This document shows positions 27,651 to 35,452 of a stretch of DNA of 64,000 nucleotides, piece by piece. The notes under the pieces are model-generated. The model had not been told where the DNA came from. It ran no database searches and worked only from the letters and a program-made list of their open reading frames with translations. The DNA comes from Gilliamella sp. WF3-4 (GTDB lineage Bacteria > Pseudomonadota > Gammaproteobacteria > Enterobacterales > Orbaceae), in the NCBI RefSeq assembly GCF_001690275.1, contig NZ_LZGW01000045.1, positions 281,861 through 345,860 of the forward strand. The letters are read 5' to 3'. Within the stretch, counting starts at the first letter, position 1. Every line of letters begins with the position of its first letter. The translations under genes were made by a program, and so were the position numbers.

Positions 27651-29159
27651 CTAATTTACACAAACTGTTCTTCCATACGTTCTAACACCAGTGGATCCAT
27701 CCTTAGCATATACCACAAGGTTATAGAGTCGTTCGGCTTGATACGTATTTTGAGTCCAATAAACAGCATAGTTTTCCATATTGCTGCCAGGATATTGGTA
27801 ATCATGCATATCCCCCCACTCAGCTAAAAGCCCACCACCAATACGACGTTGGTAGTTGTTACCTTGACCCGCTAAGCCTTGATTCCAATATCGGGAATTA
27901 GCATTAGTCAGTTGGTTAACGATAGGTACTTGATACCCTAACTGCTCGCAATATTGTTTAGCGTCAGCATACTGACTTACACCTGCATAATCTTTCCTTG
28001 CGATAAACCATTTTTGAATCGTAAAGCTGTATACTTTATTGGTTTTGGCGCTATCAGAATATAATATAAAAGTAGTGGGTACGGCTGTTGCAGCCTCGGT
28101 TGCATTATCACCATCTTTAGGACCGACTAATCGAATCTTAGCTATACTGCCATTGCCCGTTATATTTAAGTCAATACCAGAAGTAGACGGCGACTTATCA
28201 AACGCCATTTCACTACCTAAACTATCAACCATATCCATCTCAAAAAGTAACCCATTCATTCCAGTTGTAGGGAAGTTTGATGCTGGGTTATTCAGATCTT
28301 GACGTTTAAAGCCTTTGGCATCATCCCATTGGCTTGGTGGCCCTGAATAATTCGACCCACCCCAATTACCTTTATGACTATTACTCAGATAAAGGTTAGG
28401 TTTTACAGAATAAGTACAAGCACCTTTAGGCGGATTTAGATAATAAGTGGCGCGATTAGCCCCTATCCGAGTCGACTTTGGTTCGCCATAAGCCGTTGAT
28501 AAGATACTATAATCACTTTGCATTGTTATACTATAGGGCGCATAGCAATCCTGAAAGGTATCATCTAATCCCATTTCAGTACCATTGGCATCTCGACCTG
28601 TAATGGTTAAATTCCCCGTTGCGGTAATATCACCATCGCCATCTTTATCCGCCCAAAAACCATTATTATTCAGCAAATCGGTCATTGAAATAGCGTTTTG
28701 ACCCGATGGAATAAGCGTTTTAATATCACTAAGTTTTATACCATCACGTGGCAATGATATCGGATTAGCTATAGATGAGGGATTGTTTTTTGGGGTTAGC
28801 ACTTTACCATCAGGTAGCTCGATATTTAAAAATCTATCCGTATCCCACGATTGAGTTTGTCCACCATCAAATGTTAAATAAGGCGCTGAGCCCTGAATGA
28901 TGTTTGCCGTTGTCACAGGCTCAACTTGGGGCAAATCAGCCAACAAAGGAATGCTAACCCCCATTAAACAACAAAAAGGCAAAATTAATTTAAAGATGAT
29001 TAGGTTATTTGTGAGTTTTAAATACAAATTATTACACCAATATATGCTAACCTCATAAAAATGGGAAAGATACCTTGATGCCCATTGTTTAAATAACGAA
29101 TTTTTGTTTTTTTTATTACATTTTTTCTTATTTTTTATTGTGATATTATCCTGTTCCAT
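27651..29159 (-). CDS. Secreted adhesin-like protein, group B copy 2
   Basis: 502 residues, tandem duplicate of the downstream neighbour. The first about 65 residues differ in their basic leader, but YLKLTNNLIIFKLILPFCC onwards is nearly the same, and roughly residues 85-215 are identical apart from a few substitutions. Divergence rises in the last third: ARKDYAGVSQYADAKQYCEQ, YQVPIVNQLTNANSRYWNQG, GGGLLAEWGDMHDYQYPGSN and RTYGRTVCVN. This suggests a recent duplication or gene conversion with a faster-changing binding end. The 378 bases upstream (29160-29537) are very AT-rich and show nothing but presumed promoter. Confidence 0.62.
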   Translation of the reverse strand: MEQDNITIKNKKKCNKKNKNSLFKQWASRYLSHFYEVSIYWCNNLYLKLTNNLIIFKLILPFCCLMGVSIPLLADLPQVEPVTTANIIQGSAPYLTFDGGQTQSWDTDRFLNIELPDGKVLTPKNNPSSIANPISLPRDGIKLSDIKTLIPSGQNAISMTDLLNNNGFWADKDGDGDITATGNLTITGRDANGTEMGLDDTFQDCYAPYSITMQSDYSILSTAYGEPKSTRIGANRATYYLNPPKGACTYSVKPNLYLSNSHKGNWGGSNYSGPPSQWDDAKGFKRQDLNNPASNFPTTGMNGLLFEMDMVDSLGSEMAFDKSPSTSGIDLNITGNGSIAKIRLVGPKDGDNATEAATAVPTTFILYSDSAKTNKVYSFTIQKWFIARKDYAGVSQYADAKQYCEQLGYQVPIVNQLTNANSRYWNQGLAGQGNNYQRRIGGGLLAEWGDMHDYQYPGSNMENYAVYWTQNTYQAERLYNLVVYAKDGSTGVRTYGRTVCVN

Positions 29160-29537
29160 ATTCTTATTATGTAATTCATCGTTAGATTAAAAGAGTTGTT
29201 TATTACCACAAATGGTTAATTATTTATCTACTTAGTGTAGCATATAACTTTATTTTTAGCACAATATTTCAACATATTGTATTGCTACAAAATATGAAAA
29301 CAAATAACGAATTACTTCAAAAATGTATGTAATAACGTGATAATAGAAAGTACAAACTGTTTTTATCGCAATATAATCTTTTTTATACAAAGCAAATGCG
29401 CCCTTTTAATAAGAAAAAATTTAATAATTAATGTTTTTTATATATTTTTTTGTTTTCCGTGGATTGTTTTCAATAGATTGGAAAGGTAAAATCCGCAAAT
29501 TTCAGGCATTATTAAAGCAAATTTTGGCGTTTACGTG

Positions 29538-30126
29538 ATGAAAGTATTTGCACGCAAAGTTTTGCCATGGCAGTTCATTGAACTTTTTACTCGCTACCGC
29601 TAATATTTCGCTTTATTGTTAGGGTTATCTATCTTTTTTATTGCATTGATTGTTTGTTGGCATTTATTAAAAGTCATTAATCTAAACAATCTAAAGCAAG
29701 CTTTTTATAATCTTTCCATTAATGTCATTTAATTTGCTTGTTTATCCGCTCTGGGTAGTTATTTAATGTTGATCTTTTATGAATGGTTAGCTACTCGTTA
29801 TGCAGGGGGCAAATTGAAACCCTCAATTTTGATTCTTGGTTCAGCGATTGATAATGCGATAGGCTTGTCTGTGTTATCTGGAGGTGCAGTGCGTTGCCAC
29901 CTTTATCTTAAGCAAGGTTTAAACACCGCCGATATAGCCTAGAATGTCGCTTTTTGTAACATTATCGTTAGGTTGTTCATTACTATTATTTGCAACAATT
30001 GCGACATTAATTTATACACAACACACAATGCTAGTGTTTCATATGTCAAAAAATAGTGTATGGTTGACGGCGGGGACTGTATTTTGTCATTACGCTTTAC
30101 TGCTTGCTTTTTTGTATTACCATTAA
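29538..30126 (+). pseudogene. MprF-like membrane protein pseudogene (N-terminal part)
   Basis: From the ATG at 29538 the frame reads MKVFARKVLPWQFIELFTRY, then three in-frame stops (near 29601, 29727 and 29939) interrupt otherwise sensible membrane sequence including LMLIFYEWLATRYAGGKL and the MprF/UPF0104 signature LSGGAVRCHLYLKQGL followed by NTADIA. After the third stop the homologous membrane reading continues in another frame (FVTLSLGCSLLLFATIATLI) and ends at 30126. The rest of the 800-residue family protein is absent. Inactive relic of a lysylphosphatidylglycerol synthase/flippase-like gene. Confidence 0.75.
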
Positions 30127-30215
30127 TTACCCAAAGTTAGGCTAAAAATCACAACATATTATCAAAAAAAGGAGTTTATGTTCCTTTCTCATATTTAACC
30201 AAATAATTAAGCAAA

Positions 30216-31112
30216 TTATTTTCTGCTTATTCTAGCTTTACTTTCAGATAATAACACACCACAAAGTGTAAATAATGTTCCAATGGCGGCAACCCAAGTA
30301 AAAGGCTCGTTTAAAATAACAACTGCAGTAATAATAGTAAGAATTGGCACTAAGTATAAGTAAATACTAATTTTAACCGCACCCACTAATTTAACGGCAT
30401 AATTCCAGGATGCAAAACAAATAGCCGAAGCACCAATGCCTAAAAATAAAATATTCAAAATATTAACTGGCTTGGTAAACCGTGATAAACCCCATTCAAA
30501 ATCAAAGCTAGATAAAAAGGGAAGCATCAATATCAAACCGTAAAAAAAGAATCGCCTTGTTAATAAAATTATATTGTAACCATAGTTACTACTTTTTTTT
30601 GTTAAAATTGAATAGCAGGCCCAAAATAGGCAGGCCAACATAGCCAGCAAATCGCCAATTGGATTTAACGACAGCACAAATTTACCATTAAAGCTAATTA
30701 ATCCAACACCAATAATTGCAAATAAACAACCGACATAAAAACGTTTAGGTGGCACTTCGGCTCTTAAAAAGAATATAGATAATACCGCTGTGAATATTGG
30801 TGCTAAAGTAGTAATGATCCCAACGTTAGAAGCTGTTGTGTAAGTTAAGGCTATATTTTCACATAAAAAATAACAAGTTACGCCACATAATCCAGCTAAT
30901 AAAAACACTATTTCTTGCCGAATCCCCTGCCAAGAAAAAAAATGTGGTGATAGTATCCAAAGGGATAAATAACCAAGCCCGAATCGAAAAAACAGTATTT
31001 CCACAGGTTTGAAATCAAGTAATAAAACTTTAGTCGCAATAAATGTTGTTCCCCAAAGAAACACGGTCATTAATGCAATTAAGTGCCCTGATGCTTTGTT
31101 TGAAAATAACAT
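30216..31112 (-). CDS. EamA/DMT family transporter
   Basis: 298 residues, ten predicted hydrophobic segments in two EamA repeats: LIALMTVFLWGTTFIATKVLL at the start, TTLAPIFTAVLSIFFLRAEVPPKRF closing repeat one, and LYLVPILTIITAVVILNEPF in repeat two. These exporters move amino acids or other metabolites; the substrate cannot be told. Upstream on the same strand, 200 bases away, lies an intrinsic terminator (31311-31332) with no gene before it, which could be an attenuator for this gene. Confidence 0.85.
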   Translation of the reverse strand: MLFSNKASGHLIALMTVFLWGTTFIATKVLLLDFKPVEILFFRFGLGYLSLWILSPHFFSWQGIRQEIVFLLAGLCGVTCYFLCENIALTYTTASNVGIITTLAPIFTAVLSIFFLRAEVPPKRFYVGCLFAIIGVGLISFNGKFVLSLNPIGDLLAMLACLFWACYSILTKKSSNYGYNIILLTRRFFFYGLILMLPFLSSFDFEWGLSRFTKPVNILNILFLGIGASAICFASWNYAVKLVGAVKISIYLYLVPILTIITAVVILNEPFTWVAAIGTLFTLCGVLLSESKARISRK

Positions 31113-31303
31113 AATAATCCTCTTTGTTCACATTAATAAATATTGTTATCAAAGTAAAGTATATCGTATTGCACGGTATTTATTACTAAAATTAGTAGCC
31201 AATATTAAATTAAAAAAGATTAAGAAAGGATTTGATTAAAAAATATAACTCTATTTTTATTTTAAAATAGGTATCATTTTTGTATTTAGTTTGTTTTTAG
31301 GCA

Positions 31304-31332
31304 AAAAAAATCCACTCGAAAAATCGAGTGGA
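31304..31332 (-). terminator. Orphan intrinsic terminator upstream of the EamA gene
   Basis: TCCACTCGA (31311-31319) with TCGAGTGGA (31324-31332), loop AAAA. On the minus strand it runs straight into eight T residues, so it terminates leftward transcription. No minus-strand gene is found between 31333 and 31746; a TATATT lies about 30 bases before it on that strand. It could end a small RNA or a leader that attenuates the EamA gene. The rest of 31113-31685 is AT-rich with nothing recognised. Confidence 0.65.
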
Positions 31333-31685
31333 GGGCAAAAAATGAAAAACGTAATCTGTTAATATAGACAACTAAAAAAGTAAAAAGTTCAAATTAATTT
31401 CATATATTTTTTAATATTTAACAAAATAACAAATAACTGTTTGTTATTTAATAATAATTATTTTTAGAAATAAAATAATTATTCACAATATTCCCCATTT
31501 ATTTTATTAAGCTGTTACATAATTGATTGGTTGATATTCTTACTTTTAACGTTCATAAAATTTATTCTTATACTAAAACATCTATTTCCCTGAAGATTTT
31601 TTATAAAAGAATGCTACAAATGCTTAATATAATTATAGAAATAACGATATACAGCAACGCAAAATTAACCTCAAAGCAAGCTAAC

Positions 31686-31714
31686 TTGTATTCGTACTTG
31701 AATTCGCCTATAAT
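31686..31714 (+). promoter_or_regulatory. Sigma-70 promoter of ssrA
   Basis: TTGTAT (31686-31691), 17-base spacer, TATAAT (31709-31714). Predicted start near 31721 gives a precursor with roughly 26 extra 5' bases to be trimmed by RNase P to the mature end at 31747. Confidence 0.75.
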
Positions 31715-31746
31715 GCCTAGATATTATATTTATACTAACCACATTT

Positions 31747-32111
31747 GGGGCTGATTCTGGATTCGACGGGATTTGCGAAACCCAAGGTGCATGCCGAGGT
31801 GCGGTAGGCCTCGTAAATAAACCGCAAAAAAATAGTCGCAAACGACGAAAACTACGCACTAGCAGCTTAATAACCTGCATAGAGCCTTCTCTCCCTAGCC
31901 TCCGCTCGTAGGACGGGGATCAAGAGGAGTCAAACCTAAACGAGATCGTGTGGAAGCCTTGCTTGGGGCGGAAGCATTAAACTTAATCAAGCTAGTCAAT
32001 CAGTAGCGTGTTTGTTCGCAGCGGGTTGATGAAATTTAAAAACAAACTACGCATGTAGTACCAAGGATGTAGAAATTTCGGACGCGGGTTCAACTCCCGC
32101 CAGCTCCACCA
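31747..32111 (+). ncRNA. ssrA: tmRNA (10Sa RNA)
   Basis: Rescues stalled ribosomes with SmpB. The 5' end GGGGCUG pairs with CAGCUCC at the 3' end to make the tRNA-like acceptor stem, followed by ACCA encoded in the gene. A T arm GGGTTCAACTCCC precedes it. The tag frame starts at GCA 31838 and reads ANDENYALAA, stop at 31868, the same tag as E. coli. Total 365 bases (E. coli 363). Only the 3' tRNA-like end is followed by mobile-element debris, as is common for this integration hot spot. Confidence 0.98.
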
Positions 32112-32293
32112 ATTCAATAAACAGTAACATTCTTTAAAGCGCTTAAAGCCTGCCAAACCTAGTAACAACAGATCTTAAAAGCAATTTTATTACCCTGCAA
32201 GTATCAGTAAGGTACATTCACAACCAAAATTTTTAGGTATATGCTTAGGTATACGAACACAATATATCTATATCTCGTATACCTAAAATAATT

Positions 32294-32570
32294 ATGGTAA
32301 GAAAAACACATCCATTAACAGACATTCAAATAAAAGCTGTCAAGCCAAGAGATAAAAATTACTCTTTATTTGATGTTGGTAGTATACATATCTTGGTTAA
32401 ATTGAATAATTCTAAAATCAGGCGTTTATAATTATACACATGTGTATACCAGAAAAGGCGCATTAATTAGCTGTGGAAGTTATCCTTAGGCTTCATTACA
32501 GTAAGTGAGGTTCAAAGATAAACCTCAGTCGTGGTAGGTCGCTTAAACCTAACAATATTGAATTTTCAGC
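32294..32570 (+). pseudogene. Tyrosine integrase relic (P4-type, DUF4102 N-terminus) next to tmRNA
   Basis: From the ATG at 32294: MVRKTHPLTDIQIKAVKPRD followed by KNYSLFDVGSIHILVK, matching the arm-binding N-terminus of P4-like integrases (LTDxxIKALKPxDKxYxLxDxxGLxLLV). After a frameshift, RKGALISCGSYP resembles the following LxLGSYPxxSL motif, then stops. The remaining catalytic domain is gone. Position 180 bases after the tmRNA 3' end is typical for an element that used ssrA as attachment site. No second copy of the tmRNA end was found in this window. Confidence 0.72.
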
Positions 32571-32770
32571 AAGAAAACGAATAAGCATACAATATGATTT
32601 ATACCTCCGCATTTGCTGATAAATACCTGCATTACTTATCCTTATGGTTATATGCTGTATATTATCTACTCAATATCTATGTTAAATCAATATAAGTAAA
32701 AATTTAGTATAGTGTTCAAATAATAGGCGGTGGATTATGCTTTATTTAATGCATGTTTAAGCGCGCCAAG

Positions 32771-32796
32771 CTTAGTCCATGATATCATGGACTAAG
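32771..32796. repeat. Perfect 26-base palindrome
   Basis: Two 13-base arms, CTTAGTCCATGAT and its exact complement, meet with no spacer. It lies in the gene-free debris zone 32571-33189. Could be a terminator remnant, a recombinase or replication-protein site, or the end of a lost element. The surrounding DNA holds only short frames (for example a 26-codon frame at 32877) with no recognisable similarity. Confidence 0.6.
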
Positions 32797-33189
32797 GCTG
32801 TGATGAGACAGTAAGAAGGGTAAATCGGCATGATAAAAATCAGTCAGAAAAGTAATTGATTTTATTTAAATTTTTTATGGTAGTGGGTGATGATATTCAT
32901 TCTTTGACTAAAAATCCATCTCAAGTTTTGGCGAGGAGCATGCTACAGGAAGACTAAGTTAAATAACAGTTGATTATAGAGATTTACGTTGAAAATAATT
33001 AAATCAATATGATGTTTTTTGCATTGGCAATCAATAGAAGGAGTGGAGATTGTTCATAATTCTGTGTCAGTTTAATTCACAAAGAGAGCACCTTATCAAG
33101 ACGATTAGAGAAAAATATCATCAACTGTGACAATGCTAAATTCAAATTTTGGGTTAGTATTGCCCGTATTTTCTTGCATTTGCCACCTC

Positions 33190-33345
33190 AAATACCACTG
33201 CTTGAGCAAGCTATTTTCATTTGTTTTGCAAATCGGCCAAAATAGATAACCAAAGATGCACCCTTTCGTTTTCAGACAAATATAAATCTAATGCTTCCTT
33301 TTTCGCTGCTAAATTCAGGGCGAGTAGGGTATAAACCGCCTTGCT
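33190..33345 (-). pseudogene. IS256-family transposase fragment
   Basis: Minus-strand translation gives AVYTLLALNLAAKKEALDLY, then LSENERVHLWLSILADLQNK before a stop. This is the central region of IS256-type (Mutator-like) transposases (usually VYxALGINxxGKKEVLGLYL-ENEGAKFWLxVLxDLxNRG). No complete DDE catalytic domain remains, and the sequence on both sides is degenerate. A stretch at 33050-33085 could be a terminal repeat of the same element, but this is weaker. Confidence 0.65.
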
Positions 33346-33444
33346 GCGATAATTCCCATTTTATTTTATATTACAAGGTATTAAAAGTAAGCAAATACAC
33401 AAAATCATTTATAGGGCTAAATCTAGGATTGGACTATCCTTTAA

Positions 33445-33807
33445 TTACCATTTTTTCTGTTTGTGTTCTTCATTATAATTAAACCAAATGACTAAGCCTT
33501 TTGACACGATAACATCAAGAGTTCCTTCAACAATATCGTATTGGGTTTCACCGATAATCATATGACTGGTTGAACTTTTTTTGACATATTGATATGTCCA
33601 TTGTATTTCATTTGAATTAATCTCTTTTCGAATTGTTGGCTCACCAAATAGTTTAATCATTTGTGATTCAGTTGTTGAACCTTCGACTATTTTGCTGACT
33701 TTTTCTTTATTTAATATGGTTCCTTGTTCTAAAAAATTCTTTTTTGAGCAACTTGATAAAATTATGATCGATAAAAATGCAATAAGAAACTTTTTTAAAT
33801 TTTTCAT
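33445..33807 (-). CDS. Small SmpA/OmlA-like (BamE-fold) lipoprotein
   Basis: 120 residues from the ATG at 33807, chosen because it gives a lipoprotein signal: MKNLKKFLIAFLSIIILSSC with lipobox LSSC and Cys20. The longer frame from 33900 adds an unlikely leader. After the Cys, VSKIVEGSTTESQMIKLFGEP is the SmpA/OmlA turn motif, then strands QWTYQYV and GTLDVIVSKGLVIWFNY. It is not BamE itself, which is recognised by other residues. Role unknown; an envelope lipoprotein. Flanked by mobile debris and the Mu-like regulators, so it may belong to a degraded element. Confidence 0.72.
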   Translation of the reverse strand: MKNLKKFLIAFLSIIILSSCSKKNFLEQGTILNKEKVSKIVEGSTTESQMIKLFGEPTIRKEINSNEIQWTYQYVKKSSTSHMIIGETQYDIVEGTLDVIVSKGLVIWFNYNEEHKQKKW

Positions 33808-33929
33808 GTATCGTTGTTTAATGTTAATACCTTGATGTTTGCCAATAATAGCACATGTTGGGCAACGTTCAAGGTGAGCTTGTATTTTTATTATTAACAA
33901 ATAATATTTAAATTAGAATAGGCTGTTAA

Positions 33930-33979
33930 TAATAAAAATATGGAAACAACCATTTTGTTTCTTTATGTTTCCATATTTT
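33930..33979 (-). terminator. Terminator downstream of the Ner-like gene
   Basis: AAAATATGGAAACA (33935-33948) pairs with TGTTTCCATATTTT (33966-33979): 14 base pairs, 17-base loop. On the minus strand it is followed by T-rich DNA and lies about 50 bases past the stop of the Ner-like gene. Confidence 0.6.
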
Positions 33980-34027
33980 CCTAATGGTGTTTTTATGTTC
34001 ATTTTTTATTATGGTTTAGTTGAAAGT

Positions 34028-34291
34028 TTATTCCTTACTCTGCCGCAACACTCGCTTTATTGGCTGCTTAGTTTTTCGATCAATATAACGGCTAGGCCAA
34101 ATTTGGTGAGGTTCTAAATTTAATTCTTTAGCAATAATAACCTCTCCTTTTGTCCATGGGCGAACTAATGCATTGCTAAGCGTTGATGAGCTTAAACCGG
34201 ATTGGCGTGATAGATTTGCAAGTGTTGTACCTTTCTTTTTTAAGGCGGCAATAATGTCTGCAGGATGCCAATCATTAGACTTTATTTTCAT
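34028..34291 (-). CDS. Ner/Nlp (SfsB) family winged-helix DNA-binding protein
   Basis: 87 residues. Matches the Ner family of phage Mu and the chromosomal Nlp/SfsB proteins: DWHPADIIAALKKKGTTLAN, LSRQSGLSSSTLSNAL as the helix-turn-helix, then RPWTKGEVIIAKELNLEPHQ followed by IWPSRY, the family signature. Ner represses early phage transcription; Nlp homologues affect maltose genes in E. coli. Divergent from a Mu-type HTH protein at 34470, the same arrangement as ner and the repressor in Mu-like phages, so this may be a domesticated phage switch. Confidence 0.85.
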   Translation of the reverse strand: MKIKSNDWHPADIIAALKKKGTTLANLSRQSGLSSSTLSNALVRPWTKGEVIIAKELNLEPHQIWPSRYIDRKTKQPIKRVLRQSKE

Positions 34292-34469
34292 TTTTTATTT
34301 CCTCTTAGTTTATAACCTTGTATATCTATGTTATGCTCTTATGTTACTAAAACGTGTAAGTTTATAATTGGACTTTAGCTAATAATAATTTTTTATTTCT
34401 TATTTATTGTATCAAAGTTTCTTTAATTTCTATAACTTTTTCTTATTTTGTTAAAGTGGGATAGTAAAA

Positions 34470-34826
34470 ATGAAAGAGTGGTTCTCATCAAAAGAGCTAT
34501 CAAATATTGCAGGGATGCCATCAACGATACAAGGGGTTAATCGAAAAGCGAGAGCTGAAAATTGGACAGCCCGAAAAAGAGTTGGTGTTCGCGGTAAGGC
34601 TGTAGAATATCATATAGGTAGTTTACCGCTTAATGTTAAAAAAGCGTTATATATTGAGGAAGAAAGTGCTAGTTATGTCGTTTCGCCGATCGAGCCTTTA
34701 CAACTATGGATGACTGCGTTTGAACAGTTATCCGTTGATGAGCAATCTATTGTTGCTTCATGGTTGATGCGAAATGGCATTAAAGAATTTATTACTTTTA
34801 TTAACAAACAGAAAAAAGATAATTAG
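34470..34826 (+). CDS. Mu-type HTH DNA-binding protein (MuA/repressor N-terminal domain)
   Basis: 118 residues. EWFSSKELSNIAGMPSTIQG, VNRKARAENWTARKRVGVRG, then AVEYHIGSLP form the HTH_Mu domain that Mu transposase and Mu repressor use to bind the internal activation sequence or operators. The remainder (LQLWMTAFEQLSVDEQSIVA onward) is a small helical tail with no transposase core. It is therefore a stand-alone repressor-like protein. Divergent from the Ner-like gene across a 178-base AT-rich control region. No Mu structural genes are present. It may regulate itself, the Ner-like gene, or proQ downstream. Confidence 0.8.
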   Translation: MKEWFSSKELSNIAGMPSTIQGVNRKARAENWTARKRVGVRGKAVEYHIGSLPLNVKKALYIEEESASYVVSPIEPLQLWMTAFEQLSVDEQSIVASWLMRNGIKEFITFINKQKKDN

Positions 34827-34894
34827 TGTTATTGTGTAAGCTGCGATATACTTTAACCTATGTAGAGTTCAATTTAATAGCTATGGAATAACCA

Positions 34895-35443
34895 ATGGAA
34901 AGTCAGTTTCAATTAACAAATAGTAAAGAAATTATTGTTTATTTATCTCAACAATTTCCTAATTGCTTTACCCTTGAAGGTGAAGCAAAACCATTAAAAA
35001 TTGGAATTTTTCAAGATATACTTTCTCGCTTAAACGAGAATGAAGCGTTGAGTAAAACTAAATTACGTGCTGCACTAAGAGCATATACAATGAGTTGGCG
35101 TTACTTATATAGTATAAAAGAAGGCGCTAATCGTGTTGATTTAGATGGAAACCCAAATGAGGTGATTAGCCAAGAACAGATGGAACATGCTCAACAACAG
35201 TTGAAAGAGAGTAAGGAAAAGGCAAAAGAGCGTTTTAAAGAACAAGCAAAAGAAAAACGTAAAACTACTCGTGCTCCCTCTAAAAAGGCTAAAATTCTAA
35301 AAAATGGTGATTTTATTAGAGTTTTAATAGGTAAAAAACCTATAAAAGCGCAAATAATTAATATTGAAAAAGAGCAGATTAAAGTAAAGATTGGGGCAGG
35401 TATGGAATTAACGGTTAAACCTGAACATATTATCAATAAGTAG
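34895..35443 (+). CDS. proQ: RNA chaperone ProQ
   Basis: 182 residues (E. coli 232; the linker is shorter here). Binds many small RNAs and mRNA 3' ends. N-terminal FinO/ProQ domain about residues 5-115 (EIIVYLSQQFPNCFTLEGEA, KPLKIGIFQDI, LRAALRAYTMSWRYLYSIKE). A highly charged Lys/Glu linker follows (about 90-130), then a C-terminal Tudor-like domain (GDFIRVLIGKKPIKAQIINI, GMELTVKPEHI). Followed nine bases later by prc, as in E. coli. Confidence 0.95.
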   Translation: MESQFQLTNSKEIIVYLSQQFPNCFTLEGEAKPLKIGIFQDILSRLNENEALSKTKLRAALRAYTMSWRYLYSIKEGANRVDLDGNPNEVISQEQMEHAQQQLKESKEKAKERFKEQAKEKRKTTRAPSKKAKILKNGDFIRVLIGKKPIKAQIINIEKEQIKVKIGAGMELTVKPEHIINK

Positions 35444-35452
35444 AGAATTTGA

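Noticed and set aside
26419..28302. Plus-strand frames (87 and 94 codons) inside the group B genes
   Set aside because: Both are the same antisense shadow in two duplicated genes.
29944..30126. 60-codon frame as a separate membrane protein
   Set aside because: It continues the MprF-like reading after a frame change and is part of that pseudogene.
31671..31880. 69-codon minus-strand frame
   Set aside because: Lies across the tmRNA 5' half and its promoter; structured RNA explains the sequence.
32111..33444. Second attachment site (attR) matching the tmRNA 3' end
   Set aside because: No copy of the tmRNA end was found by eye in the debris zone or further downstream.
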